Below, piece after piece: positions 34,723-46,171 of a stretch of 64,000 bases of DNA. Origin of the DNA: Sophora flavescens (lineage: Eukaryota > Streptophyta > Magnoliopsida > Fabales > Fabaceae); NCBI GenBank assembly GCA_030762895.1, contig CM061070.1, positions 33,321,652 to 33,385,651 on the forward strand, given 5' to 3'. Each line of letters begins with the position of its first letter. Within the stretch, counting starts at the first letter, position 1. The position numbers and the translations under genes were made by a program. The notes under the pieces are model-generated. The model saw only the letters and a list, made by a program, of their open reading frames with translations. It was not told where the DNA came from and did not search any database.

Positions 34723-36085
34723 GGATACTCTTCAACTCACTCATAAAGGAACCAACGATGTGAAAAGAGCAAGGATGAATGCACTAATCCATGAATATGA
34801 ACTCTTTCACATGAAGAATGGTGAGGAGATAGATGAATTGCAAAAGAGGTTTACACATATTGTGAACCATCTAGAAGGGATTGGACATACAATCACAGAT
34901 GAGAAAAAGATTAACAAGATTATGAGATGTTTGAGTCGTGAATGGCAGCCAAAAATTAATGCAATTGCTGAAGCAAAGGATCTTGACACGATGCAGATTG
35001 CTACTCTGTTTGGAAAGTTAAAAGAGTTGGAACTCAATAGATTGAAAGATCATGAAGATAAGGAGAAAAAGAAGAAAGGACTCTCACTCAAGGCTCATAT
35101 TTCCAAAGAATCAATAGAAAGTGATGAAGATGAGCACCTTGATGAAAGTGAAGAATCCGAAGAAGAAGACATGGGATTGCTTGTGAGGAAATTTAGAAGA
35201 TTCATCAAGAAGAATAGAAACAAGAAGCAATGCAGTTTTCCTACCAAAAAGAACACGAACAAAGGTGAAAGCTCTTCCTCAACAATCAAATGCTTTGAAT
35301 GTGAAAAGCTTGGACACTACAAAAATGAATGTCCTAAGCTACAAAAGAAAGAAAAGTATGAGAAGAATGACATGAAGGAAAAGAAAGGAAGAAAGCCTAG
35401 ATGAGCATACATAGCTTGGGAAGAAAATGATATGGATTCCACTATTAGTGAATCTGAAAATGAAGAAGCCAACATATGTGTCATGGCAAATCATCAAAGT
35501 GATAGTGAAACCGAGGTAAATGATTCCTCTCCTACCTATGATGAGTTACAAGATGCTTTTGATGAATTGCATGAAGAATATGTTAAAATTGGTAAACAAC
35601 TTAAATCTTCTAGAAAGATCATCACAAAACAATGTAGTGACTATGCATCTTTACAAATAAAGCTTAAAGAACTAGAAGCTGAAAATTCACAATTACTTGC
35701 ATCTAGTTCAATTTGCACCAAATGCACTACACTAGAAAAGGAAGTTGAAAAACTAAATACAACTCTATCTAAATTTACTTTGGGTAGAGATAACTTGAAT
35801 ACCATATTAGGACAGCAAAAGGGTGTGTATGATAAAGCTGGAATCGGATATAAGCCAAGGGTACATGAAAAATCTTTTAAGAAGCTTTTTGTTCCACCTA
35901 TTTCCTCAACTAGTCCTTTTGTTAAATGCTATTATTGTCTAAAGAAAGGTCATACAGCTGCTACTTGTAGACTTAGAAAGAACATTCATGTTGGCATTAA
36001 ACAAATTTGGGTTCCAAAAGGAACTTATGTTGCTACTAACACTAAAGGACCCAAACAGATTTGGGTACCTATAGCAAACACATGA
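34723..36085 (+). pseudogene. Copia C gag, second part with zinc knuckles
   Basis: Continues gag: EIDELQKRFTHIVNHLEGIG, IMRCLSREWQPKINAI, Lys/Glu-rich stretch, then the CCHC knuckle CFECEKLGHYKNEC (about 35290). A stop at 35402 is followed by an open frame (35432-36085) with a coiled-coil-like region (ELQDAFDELHEEYVKIGKQL..KELEAENSQLLASS) and a second knuckle-like CYYCLKKGHTAATC (about 35925), ending in repeated KQIWVP. The order matches the SIRE gag-to-protease region. Protease and integrase do not follow. Confidence 0.85.
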
Positions 36086-36300
36086 AATTCTGTTCTGTAG
36101 GTGTGGTGGAAGGTCAAGAGCAAAACTTGGAATCATGACATAGAGCCTTCACCAAACACAAAATGGGTAACAATAAAGAAAGAATATTGATTGAATATGT
36201 TTTCTAATTATCATTATGATTGTGAATCTTTGTGTTGACTTATATATCAATGTATAATATGTCTACATTGTTGTATTAAAGATATTTGATCAATCATGAA

Positions 36301-37866
36301 ATAATCCTACCATGGCATTTGTATCTCAAATAGAACCAAAATGTGTTGATGATGCTATTAATGATGAACATTGGATGATTGCAATGCAAGAGGAGTTAAA
36401 TCAATTTAGAAGGAACAAAGTTTAGGATTTAGTTCCAAAACCCAAAAGTAACCAAATAATCAGAACTAAATGGGTGTTTAGAAACAAAATGGATGAGAAT
36501 GGAATAATAGTAAGAAACAAGGCTAGACTAGTAGCTAAGGGATACAATCAAGAAGAAGGAATTGATTATGATGAAACATATGCTCCCGTAGCTAGATTAG
36601 AAGCCATAAGAATGCTCTTAGCCTATGCTTGTATAATGAACTTTAAACTGTACCAAATGGATGTGAAAAGTACCTTTTTTAAATGGAATAATACAAGAGG
36701 AAGTATATGTAAGCCAACCCCCTGGCTTTATTGATAGTGAGTTCCCAAATCATGTCTATAAACTGACTAAAGCCCTCTATGGACTCAAGCAAGCTCCTAG
36801 ATCTTGGTATGAGAGGTTAAGCAATTTTCTCCTAGAGAAAGGCTTTAAAAGAGGAAAGGTTGATACAACACTATTTACTAAAACAAAAGCACACAATATC
36901 TTACTTGTTCAAATATATGTTGATGACATTATTTTTTGTGCTACTAATGAGTCTTTATGCAAGGAATTTGGTGAACTAATGCAAAGTGAATTTGAAATGT
37001 CCATGATTGGAGAACTTACCTTCTTTCTTGGACTTCAAATTAAACAATGCCAAGATGGAACCTTCATAAGCCAAACAAAGTATTTCAAGGAACTACTAAA
37101 GAAGTTTAGAATCGAAAGCACAAAGGAAATGGCAACACCAACGAGTCCAGCCTGCTACTTGGACAAAGATGAACATGGTAGATCTATAGATGTATCCAAG
37201 TACAGAGGTATTATCGGTTCCTTACTTTATCTCACTGCAAGTAGGCCAGATATAATGTTTTGTGTGTGTATGTGTGCAAGGTATCAAGCTAATCTTAAAG
37301 AATCACATCTTACTGCAGTTAAAAGAATCATGAAGTACCTCTTAGGAACAAAAGAAATGGGGCTGTGGTATCCCAAGGGATCCACTTGCACATTAATAGG
37401 ATATTCCGACTCTGACTTTGCTGGATGCAAGTTAGATAGGAAGAGCACAAGTGGAACATGCCATTTATTAGGAAATTCCCTAGTGTCCTGGTTTAGTAAA
37501 AAGCAAACTAGTGTGGCCTTATCCACAGTTGAAGCAGAATATGTTGCAGCTGGGAGTTGTTGTGCACAAATCCTATGGATGAAACAACAATTAATTGACT
37601 ATGGTGTTTATCTGGATCATATACCAATAAAGTGTGATAACACTAGTGAAATTAATCTAACAAAGAACTCAATTATGCACTCAAGAACCAAGCATATTGA
37701 AATTAGGCATCATTTTATCAGGGATCATATTCAAAGTGGTGATATTGTGATTGAACATATAGATACAACTAAGCAATTAGATGATATATTCACCAAACCA
37801 CTAAATAAGGAGAGTTTCTTCTTTATAAGAAGGGAACTTGGCATAATTGATCATCAAAATAACTGA
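36301..37866 (+). pseudogene. Copia C RT and RNase H
   Basis: RT starts near IEPKCVDDAINDEHWMIAMQ. A stop at about 36423 (V*DLVPK) and a frameshift at about 36678 (KSTFF/NGIIQEE) break it. Otherwise the frame is well kept: [41 protein letters not shown], catalytic YVDD (about 36917-36928), FFLGLQIKQ, LTASRPDIMFCVCMCARYQ, STVEAEYVAAGSCCAQILW and SRTKHIEIRHHFIRDHI. It ends at 37866. The region 36086-36300 is non-coding and marks the deletion of protease and integrase. Confidence 0.92.
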
Positions 37867-38441
37867 TAACAGATGGCACGCAAGGCAGCCCAAGTTGCTG
37901 AAAATTATGAAGGACATGGGCAAGATGCTAAGCGTCCTTAGGTGTCTGTAATTTTTTTTGTATTTTGGATATTTTGATGAATTGCATAAGTTCTGAAATG
38001 CTTTATTATCAATGAATGCAAGACTGTTTTTAAGTTTGATTTCAATATTCTCCATAGATTCTTTTTTATAATGACAAAGGGGGAGAAAGATGAACCATAC
38101 ATCTGAGATGAACCATAAAGATGAACCATACATCTGAAATGAACAATAAAGATGAACCATGCATTTGTTGTAAAAACAATTCTCTGATATGTAATTTTTT
38201 TTTTCTCTGATACCTGAGTATGAACTGCTTTGAAAAGACATACTTGAATTTATAATAAATGCAAGATGATATTTTTTTCATGATAATGATATGATAACAC
38301 TTGATCTTTTGAAAGATATCAATGACACAGGGGGAGGACGAAAATAACTCAAGAACCATGCTTACTGAATAGCTGCACTCTGATTTCTTAATAACTAAGG
38401 TTAAGTATGGTAAGGTTTGTCATAATCAAAAAGGGGAAGTT
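37867..38441 (+). other. Copia C 3' untranslated internal region
   Basis: No extra ORF is present here, unlike element A. A short direct repeat on GATGAACCATACATCTGA occurs three times at about 38090-38165. Two AAAGGGGGAG tracts (38074 and 38328) precede the polypurine tract at 38428-38441. Confidence 0.7.
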
Positions 38442-40231
38442 TGTAAGACTAAGCCCTAATTCATATTTTGATGTATGACAAACAAAGTGTATTTTGCATA
38501 AGATTTTTAATTTTGGCTACGTACTCTTTTCGTGTTAAGTTTCATGCAAAATCACTCGTCCAACAAAGCAAAACTAGCGCACGTCCAACACAGGGAAAAT
38601 ATAAGCGCTCGTCCAATGAAGTGAACCAAGAATGACATCCAACAAAGTAAAGAGCTGAAGTCCAATGAACAATTAAAGAGCTCGTCCACTAAAGGAACAA
38701 CAAAGTAAAAAGCTGACGTCCACTGAAAGAACAAAGAAAGCGCGTCCACTAAAGAAACAACAAACAAAAGCCGACGTCCACTGAAAGAACAAAGGAAGCG
38801 TGTCCACTAAAAGAAATAGAAGAGCTCGTCTGCTGACATGGCACAGAAGCGCGTCCACTGAAAGAAACCGAAGATCTCGTCTACTGACGTGGCACAGAAG
38901 CACGTCCACTGAAAGAAACAGAAGATCTTACCTGCAGACGTGGCACATGAAGCGCGTCCACTAAAAGAAACAGAAGAGCTCGTCTGCTGACGTGGCACAT
39001 GAAGCGCGTCCACTGAAAGTAACAGAAACGCGCGTCCACTGATGTAAAAAGGAGCGCGCGTCCACTGATGTAATAAAAAAGAGAGAGCTCGTCTGCTGAT
39101 GTAAAAAGGAGAGCTCGTCTACTGGTAGTGGCACTTGGAGCTCGTCTACTAATGATACGCACTAAGATCTTAATGAGAAGCTCCGTCCACTAACATGGCA
39201 AATAAAAGCTCATCTACCAATTGGAGCCCGTCCAACTGCCTTGAGTTAGCACTCTTGTCTACCAATTGGAGAACGTCCAACTGCCTTGTGTTAGCACTCT
39301 CGTCTACCAATTGGAGCCTGTCCAATAACCTTGAACTAATACTCCCGTCTGCTGACGTGGCAAATGGACTCGGCTATTTTTCTCTTCAATTAAACACGGA
39401 TATATTATCTTCAAAAAGACTTCGCTATCATTTCAGATGGAAACAATTATATTTCAAGAAGGATGCAAACTCTGCAAAGATCAAACAGAATCTCATTTCA
39501 AGATCAAGAAAGCATATTTTTTAATCAGATCCAAATCTGTTTTAAATGATCCCAACGGCTATAATTTGTCTTCTATATAAAGAGGGATCAAAGGAACACT
39601 TTTCAACATAACACGTACAATAACAACAACACAAACTCATTCTGATCCAAAGTGCTTCATCGCTGAGAAAAGTGTGATAGTGTTTAGAACCAATTTGTAT
39701 AATCAGACTTTTAGAGTCTTACTTCAACTCAATTCTTTTTGAGATTTAGAGCGATTAAGAGAGGGTATGTCTTAGGCTGTAACAAGGATAGAAGGGATCC
39801 TTGGGTATAGAAAAACTAGTGTGCTTTCTGGAGACTTTTCAAGCAAGGATGTTATCCTTGTGTTGTTGTAATTAGAATTGTGTAATTATTGATTGTAGTG
39901 AAGAAAACCACAGAGGTGTGGGACTGGATGTAGGCTTACCAGAGGAGGTAGCCGAACCAGGATAAATCGGTTTGCATGTTCATCTCATCCCTAATCTCCA
40001 TATACTTGTTAACTTGAATCTATAATCTGCAATCTGTGTTAAAATCTGTTGTTACTACTTATAATTCTTCTTGTCATCATTACTTGTTCCATATCCTAAT
40101 TCTTGGGAATTAAAATTGAGTGAAAACCAATTTTCTTTAAAGAAACACTGTTTTGCTTTAAATTGTTGAAAAAGTTTTCAATATCTCAATTCACCCCCCT
40201 CCCCCTCTTGAGACCGTAGCCACTACCAACA
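38442..40231 (+). repeat. Copia C 3' LTR
   Basis: TGTAAGACTAAGCCC...CTACCAACA, near-identical in plan to the 5' LTR. TATA box at 39574-39582 and the same 51-bp and 45-bp repeats. In the first array one unit differs (CCTGCAGACGTGGCACATG) and copy content is slightly shuffled relative to the 5' LTR. The C-run is interrupted by T here. Confidence 0.92.
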
Positions 40232-40236
40232 CTATT

Positions 40237-41776
40237 GATACAAGTCCATTCCCAGTTACTAGATCTATGGTAAACTCAATCTCTCTTTCTAGAAGTAAAC
40301 TAGAGACCTCCTTAGGAAACACATCTGGAAACTCACACACAACAGGTAATGCCGTTATATCACTTTCAGCCTCTATTTTAACAGAAAAGAGAAGAATGTA
40401 TCACTAAGCTCCCTCAACTAAGAACTTACGACAAGATGCTGCAGATATAAATCAACAGACATAGGTTGCGGAGAAAAAGATGTGATTCGACTAGAGCAAT
40501 CAATAACATCATTATTATGAGATAACCAATACATACCCAAAATAATATCTAGACCCGACATAGGCAATCATATCAAATCAACAATTTAAGTCAGGTCTTG
40601 AAATAACAATGGACATTTCAGGTAAACAGAATAAGTAATCAACTTATCTTTAGCAGGAGTAGAAACGAACAAATCATATGAAAATTTAGAAGCATGCAAC
40701 TCTAAGCATTTAGCACATTTAAAAGATATGAATGAATGTGTTGCTCCCGAATCGAACAATAAGATAACATCATGACCTTTAATAAAGCCCTTACCTTGGA
40801 TCAAACCGTTGGACTCCTTCACCTCCTTTCCTTGGATGGTAAAGACCCTTCCGAGGTTCTGTGGTTCGGTCTAGGATTGGCCTCCTGAATTGCACATCCT
40901 AGCAAAATGTCCAATCTTTCCACAATTGTTGCAGGAGACTTGTGTCGCGGGGCACATGCGGCCTTGGTGCTGCCATCCACATTTGTAGCATGTTACTTCC
41001 TTTTCACCCTGAGCCCCTTGAACCTGCTTACCCTTAGTGCTAGTGTTCACAGGTCGTAAGCACTTCTAAAAGTTTCCTCCCTTGCTCTGGAACCTCTTGC
41101 CATCGCTAAAGCTCTTCTCTTTCGACTTCTCAGCCAACACAACTTGCATATTTTGCTCTGCCACCCTACACTTGTTGACCAAAGTGGGGTAGTCCCGAAT
41201 CTCCAAGAGCCCAATAAGGCTCTGCAACTCTGGCCTCAAACACTACTCGAACTTAATTGCTTTCCAAGGACCATCTGGATTATCCCTCACCTGAGTAGAG
41301 AACCTTGCAAGTCTCTCAAACTTGGCTACATATTCTGCAACTGTCATACTGCCCTGACTTAGATGTAGAAACTCCATCTCCTTCTGTATCCGGACACTGT
41401 GCGGAAAGTACTTCTCCAGAAATACCTCCTTGAATTTGTCCCACGTGATAGGGGCGCTTGAAGCAAGCAACCCACCCCTAGCACAGTTCCACCAGTTCTC
41501 TGCATCCGACTCTAACATAAAGGTGTAAAATCCACCTTCTGGACATTAGAGCACCTCATTACCCGGAAGACCTTCTCTAATTTGAGCGACCATTCCTCTG
41601 CCTCAATAGGACAGACCCCGGTACTGTGGATCTGGGGCTGCAACCGGTACCATGTTAAGCACGTCCCCATTATCCCTCATCTGACGGAGAGTCTCTGTCT
41701 ACTCCTGCATAACTCTGGTCATTCTAGCCAAAGTCACTGCAAGTGCATCATTACTCCTTCGCCTGTTCGCTGCCAT
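40237..41776 (-). pseudogene. Chromovirus B gag and protease
   Basis: Start at ATG 41776 (MAANRRRSNDALAVTLARM). Gag core at 41518-41243: AENWWNCARG, ITWDKFKEVFLEKYFPHSVR and EFLHLSQGSMTVAEYVAKFERLARF. Zinc knuckle CNNCGKIGHFARMC at about 40935-40895, with a preceding CYKCGWQHQGRMC. Protease FDSGATHSFISFKCA at about 40770-40725. The frame then leads into RT (LEREIEFTIDLV) at 40237, where copia C interrupts. Stops at about 41700, 41645 and 41545 show decay. Confidence 0.9.
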
Positions 41777-41928
41777 AATCTGCATACCATCAATCAAAAC
41801 ACTGGGTTGATCATGTCCAATATCCAAAAGAATAGAATACATAATTATAACTCTAACAAGCATCATATGCACCCAAGTTTTGTTTTTATGAAAAGCCCCA
41901 CAACCACAGTCCAATTTAGAATCGAACT

Positions 41929-41940
41929 GCTCTGATACTA
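41929..41940 (-). other. Chromovirus B primer binding site
   Basis: On the minus strand TAGTATCAGAGC, one base from the tRNA-iMet complement, four bases from the 5' LTR end at 41945. Confidence 0.75.
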
Positions 41941-41944
41941 AAAA

Positions 41945-43495
41945 TGTAACACCCTTCGATTAGTAACCCAAATAAATTCAATAAAAATCTTTTAAAACAT
42001 TTAATTAAAATAAACTAATCATAAAATTTTTCTAAATTATATAAGTCTAGAAAATGTCTCATATTAAATAAAATAGTAATAATGTATCCAAGTAATAAAT
42101 ATAATATTAAATCCATACATATGAATAAAACCAAATAAAAAGAAAAGCCTCAAAACCGGACGACTAATTACAATCCGAGAAAAATAATTCGTAAACCAAA
42201 GAACGTTGTCCGGATAATACTCTCAACCATACTACATTACGAACTAGCTAATCAAAAGGATGACTCTTTAGATCTCTGGGTCCTCAACAGCGATGTCCTG
42301 GAACTCTGAAAACAACACTTATAATGAGATATAAAATCCCACTGAACAACAATATAGTTTAAAAATTATTTTTGAAAATAGTATCGTTCTCAGCCGACGG
42401 GGTAATCGGAAAAACTGTCCATGGTACGGGGTACCCGCAAATTTTCCAAAATAATGTTTAAAAAAATACATTTAATTACAACAATCATATCACGACAACT
42501 AAAAAAAATAATCAAATATCATATATTAATTAAACAAAGTAACCACACATCACACAATAACACAATCCTGAAGTGGCTCGGAAACCCCACTCTGTGTTGG
42601 TTTCTTGCCTAATTCGGTGACTCGGAACCTCATTAAATTGGTTCTTTGCCCCTTGTTTGCGGTGACTCGGGAACCTCGTTCTAGAATTGATTCCTTGCCA
42701 CCCTCTTTATGGTGACCTGAGAACCTCGTTATAGAATTGATTCCTTGCCACCCTCTTTATGGTGACCTGAGAACCTCGTTATAGAATTGATTCCTTGCCC
42801 CTATGGTGACCCGAGAACCTCATAATTAAATTGGTTCCTTGCCTCCCATTAACGGTAACCTGAGAGCCTCGTTCATAAAATGGATTCCTTGCCACATATC
42901 TTAATTTCGACATCCCATTAGATGGTGATGTTACAAGCCAATGACCCTATCTTAGGATGCATAACAACAAGCTTCACTCACATACATATATAATTTATAT
43001 CTCGAATAACACATGTCAAATAGATTTAAAATTATAACAATCAAACATACTTGTTTTCTTTAAACCATACATAGAATGGGATTTAATACATGCTATGACT
43101 AAGCTAATGTATTAAAGGTTAATTAAATAAAATTAAATACTTCCAGAAGGCAAAATCATGCGTAAGTGGAACTCCAAAACTCCAATGCATATTGAATTGA
43201 ACTTGACATAAGTACTTCACGAAAGTAGTAAAAAATAAAAGAAAAATCTATTCCTATGAGGTTTTGGACGCTCAGTATGAAACTTTAGTAATTTTACCAT
43301 CTGACTTAAACAGAAGAATTTTCTACACAGAACGATAAATTATCATTAAACATTTTTCTTTTAGATTTAGGGGAATATACTTGCTAAATCAATTCATCAA
43401 TCAATTAAAATCTGTTAATGCAAACAATCATTCATACCATGGAAAGGATTCGTAAAGAGTATTGTTACTCACCTCTCGAAAATTTTCAAAAGCTC

Positions 43496-43554
<59 letters not shown>

Positions 43555-44447
43555 AAAACCTACTGCTTCAATTAAAATATTACTTATCATTGTTGACGTT
43601 AATTGACCTGCCTGCTACTGTGCTTGTACTGACCAAGAAGGAAACGCGTAAGCCTCTTCCTTTCTACGCTCGCTGTGTTGCGGCGCTGTGCAAAACACTT
43701 TTTAGGTACCTGACATGATTGCTTTTTAAACATTAGTTTATATTTTTATTTTGGTTAAAGTAATCTTTTGGTCTCTATACATGACATTGATTTTCAATTT
43801 GATTCCTATACGTAAAAAGTTATCAAGTTGGTCCCTATTCGTGACACTGGTTTTCAATTTGGTCCACACCGCTAATTGGTCCCTATATAAGAGGGACCAA
43901 ATTACAAATTATTATCACATATAGGGATCAAATTGAAAATTGTTGTCACATGTAGGGACCAATTTCAAAATTTTTTGTTGAATTGGTCCCTACATGTGAC
44001 AATAATTTGCAATTTGGTCCTCTTATACAAGGACCAATTAGCGGTGAGGACCAAATTGAAAATCAGTGTCACGTATAGGGACCAAATTGATAACTTTTTA
44101 TGTATAAGGACCAAATTGAAAATCAGTGTCATGTACAGGGACCAAAAGATTATTTTAACCTTTTATTTTTATTTTAAAACCTATATGGGCTTGATTTTGG
44201 TAAAAGCCAAAATTCATTTAAGTGTATGTACTTGGGCTTGCTACTACCGTAAAAGCAGACCCTACACACTTGTAATATTATATATTTTTTTTCTTATAGT
44301 GTATTAAATAAATTTAATAAATTCATATACTATCAATTTTTTACACTAAATTTTTTAATTATATTTTATTTACACTATACTTTATAATAACTTGATATTT
44401 ATTTATTTTTTATCGAACTAATTATATTAAAATTTTAGGATGTTACA
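41945..44447 (-). repeat. Chromovirus B 5' LTR, containing a MITE
   Basis: TGTAACACCCTTCG at the left and GGATGTTACA at the right on the plus strand. It shares the tandem GTGACCYGAGAACCTCGTT blocks and a TA microsatellite (43502-43550, longer than in the partner LTR) with 22603-25950. A 408-bp MITE is inserted at 43753. Followed by ATTGA, the target duplication. Confidence 0.9.
43753..44160. mobile_element. Mutator-type MITE with long terminal inverted repeats
   Basis: A 408-bp foldback: the left half GGTTAAAGTAATCTTTTGG... is matched in reverse by ...CCAAAAGATTATTTTAACC for about 190 bp each side (TTGGTCCCTATA.GTGACACTG.TTTTCAATTTGG blocks). A 9-bp duplication TTTTATTTT lies at 43744-43752 and 44161-44169. 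The sister LTR of B keeps the exact unoccupied site (about 24405-24420). The 9-bp duplication and GG...CC ends fit a Mutator-like MITE; no coding capacity. Confidence 0.92.
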
Positions 44448-45047
44448 ATTGATATGTCTGATAAGTGTGCAGGAAAATAGACTTAAGGTCACTCGTCTAG
44501 ATTTTTACTCGTCTACATTTTGGTACAACACAGTTTTTAGACTTGTCTAAAAACTGAATCGTCTAAAATATAGTCAACTCAGACATAGACCAAGTCAAAA
44601 CTCAATCAAGATTTTGATCTTGTTGATGACGTGGCAAGAATCGTAAGTCTGAAGAAGCCTCAGTGGATCACTCGTCTAAAATGACTTGATCACTAGTCTA
44701 AGTTTTGACTCATCATCACCCGTCTAATTCTGGACTGCACAAGCACTCGTTTGAATTTTCAAACAATGCTACATTTGTTAAAGTGTCAGTTTATCAGAAT
44801 GAAGTCCAAGTCATCCTTATTTAAATAAGATGCCTTCCTTAAGGATCTCGAAGACCTCTGGACAATATCACCAAGGATAAAGAAAAAGAACGTTTGTTTC
44901 AAGGTTTTAAGGAATAAACACGCAACCTTTGTACCACAGCAGCAGCCTTTTAGCTGTTTTAGTACAAAGTAAAAGTGCTTTCCAGAAAGTGAAATGAGTG
45001 TTGCACTGAAAGAGGAAAGCTCTCTGCTGCAAGTACAAGAAGCCTGT
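44448..45047 (+). repeat. Copia A 3' LTR, second segment
   Basis: Follows chromovirus B and starts with its duplication ATTGA. Repeated ACTCGTCTA words (44493-44735) and one GATGACGTGGCAAG box resemble the U3 style of the copia C LTR. Two minus-strand ORFs here have no family features. The segment ends where TGTAACATCC begins at 45048. The R/U5 part matching 1-652 is not found downstream. Confidence 0.7.
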
Positions 45048-46171
45048 TGTAACATCCGTGATTTTATGTGTGGTTTACGTTTGAGGTTTAGGGTTAGGAC
45101 TTGGAATACATAGTTGAGATGTTGGTTGAGGTTTAGAAACCCTTGCATGTTAAGTACGCGGCTTTTTCCAGTAAGTTTGAGTCATAGAGACTAACTAGGG
45201 TTTTCCCGGTGAGCGTCTTTGAGACGTCTGAGTGTGAAATAAGAATTTTGGACTTAGAGATGAGATTAAGCCTTTATGGTTTTATGTAGTTTATTAGGTC
45301 CTAATGAGCCTACATCTCAAATTTGAGCGCAATCGAACGTCAAACAGCCCCTGAACGCTAAGAGTTGACTTTTTATCAGAAGTCAACGCTCGAGCGTGGG
45401 AGTATCCACACTCCAGCGCCCAAGTCAACCAGACAGGGCCATGTGTTGACCTGCCACGTGTCAGTCGGGGCTTACGTGGCAGCTCCTGATTGGTTGCATG
45501 GTGCGGTGGTCCACCAGCCCTCCAACGCTCGAGCGTGGAAAAGCCAACACTCCAGCATTGGAATGCTCGAGCGCTAGGTTTCCAACACTCGAGCGCTAGC
45601 GCGAATTTCAGCAAAAATAAAAGATGACTTAAGTGACTTAAGTCATCAAAAGAAACACGAAGCCAGAGAGCAGTGTGAGTTGAGAAACAGAAAGGAGAGG
45701 TTTTAGAGAGAGGAAGAGAGAAATCTTAGATAGAGAAGAGCTTTTAGTGAGAGTAGTGAGAGTTTCGATCATCCAATCGCGAAATGGAGTACGTGATTGT
45801 GATCGTAGCGAGGAAATCTATCTTGTTCTCTTATCCTTTTCTTCTAAAAGTGAAGGTAAATCATCCTCTTTTTATGTCGAAACTCCGTTCGTTATGTTTC
45901 TCGTAAAATCTTCCATTCCGTTTGTCGGAATTCAATTCCATTTTCGAATATGAACTCCTAGTAACGTGTGCTTCGTAATGTGACACTTAGGTGAAATTTT
46001 GGAAGCTCCGAGGTCCTAGTATTGCGCAGGGCAGAATCGAGTTCAAGGGAGAAACGCTTCGTTCATCTTGTTTCGTTTAGCGCACGACTTCCCAGGTGGG
46101 GGAAAGAAACTATTTAACATCAGAAACAACGCGGTTACGTTTAATTAGATAATGGCGTAGGGCGACCCAAA
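45048..46171 (+). mobile_element. Truncated gypsy-type LTR fragment with CGCTCGAGCG palindromes
   Basis: Starts TGTAACATCCGTGATTTTATG, the terminus style of gypsy LTRs, and runs into copia D at 46172, so its end is missing. At 45387-45602 it carries five or more copies of CGCTCGAGCG or GCTCGAGCGY in imperfect repeats (CCAACGCTCGAGCGTGG). A TATA-like AATAAAAG lies 14 bp after the array (45616-45623). The ORFs in both strands follow the palindromes and are not supported as genes. Confidence 0.6.

Larger units (their letters stand above)
28827..40231 (+). mobile_element. SIRE-like Ty1/copia element C, internally deleted, with a solo LTR in gag
   Basis: LTRs 28827-30626 (1800 bp) and 38442-40231 (1790 bp), perfect duplication CTATT (28822-28826 and 40232-40236), primer site variant at 30629 and polypurine tract AAAAAGGGGAAGTT (38428-38441). 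Removing it restores the B RT frame ([12 protein letters not shown]). The coding part has gag with two zinc-knuckle regions and RT/RNase H. Protease and integrase are absent, as in element A. A 3.7-kb solo LTR is nested in gag. Confidence 0.93.
22603..44447 (-). mobile_element. Ty3/gypsy chromovirus B (Tekay-like), with nested insertions
   Basis: Minus-strand element with 5' LTR 41945-44447, primer site 41929-41940, gag and protease, RT, RNase H, integrase with chromodomain-type end, polypurine tract (complement of 25951-25963) and 3' LTR 22603-25950. The target duplication is ACTGA/ATTGA (one change). Without the solo LTR (24482-25728) and MITE (43753-44160) the two LTRs are about 2096 and 2086 bp. 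Copia C (28827-40231) splits pol. Many stops and frameshifts show age. The lineage call rests on the integrase C-terminus and LTR ends TGTAACATCC...GGGTGTTACA. Confidence 0.9.
1..45047 (+). mobile_element. SIRE-like Ty1/copia element A, degraded and multiply interrupted
   Basis: A long plus-strand copia element whose parts in order are: partial 5' LTR, tRNA-iMet-type primer site, gag, the end of integrase joined to RT, RNase H, an extra 3' ORF with a C-terminal coiled coil, a polypurine tract and the start of the 3' LTR. The extra ORF after pol and the LTR ending close to 'CCCCCCTTCTTGTG' fit the SIRE/Maximus lineage. It is interrupted by a CACTA transposon (1985-18298), a 288-bp solo LTR (21527-21814) and chromovirus B (22603-44447). 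Protease and most of integrase are deleted, so it could not have moved by itself after that loss. The 3' LTR is lost beyond 45047, where another LTR fragment begins. The left end lies outside the window. Confidence 0.85.

Noticed and set aside
45294..45614. ORFs on both strands in the LTR fragment 45048-46171
   Set aside because: They follow the CGCTCGAGCG repeats and have no conserved features.
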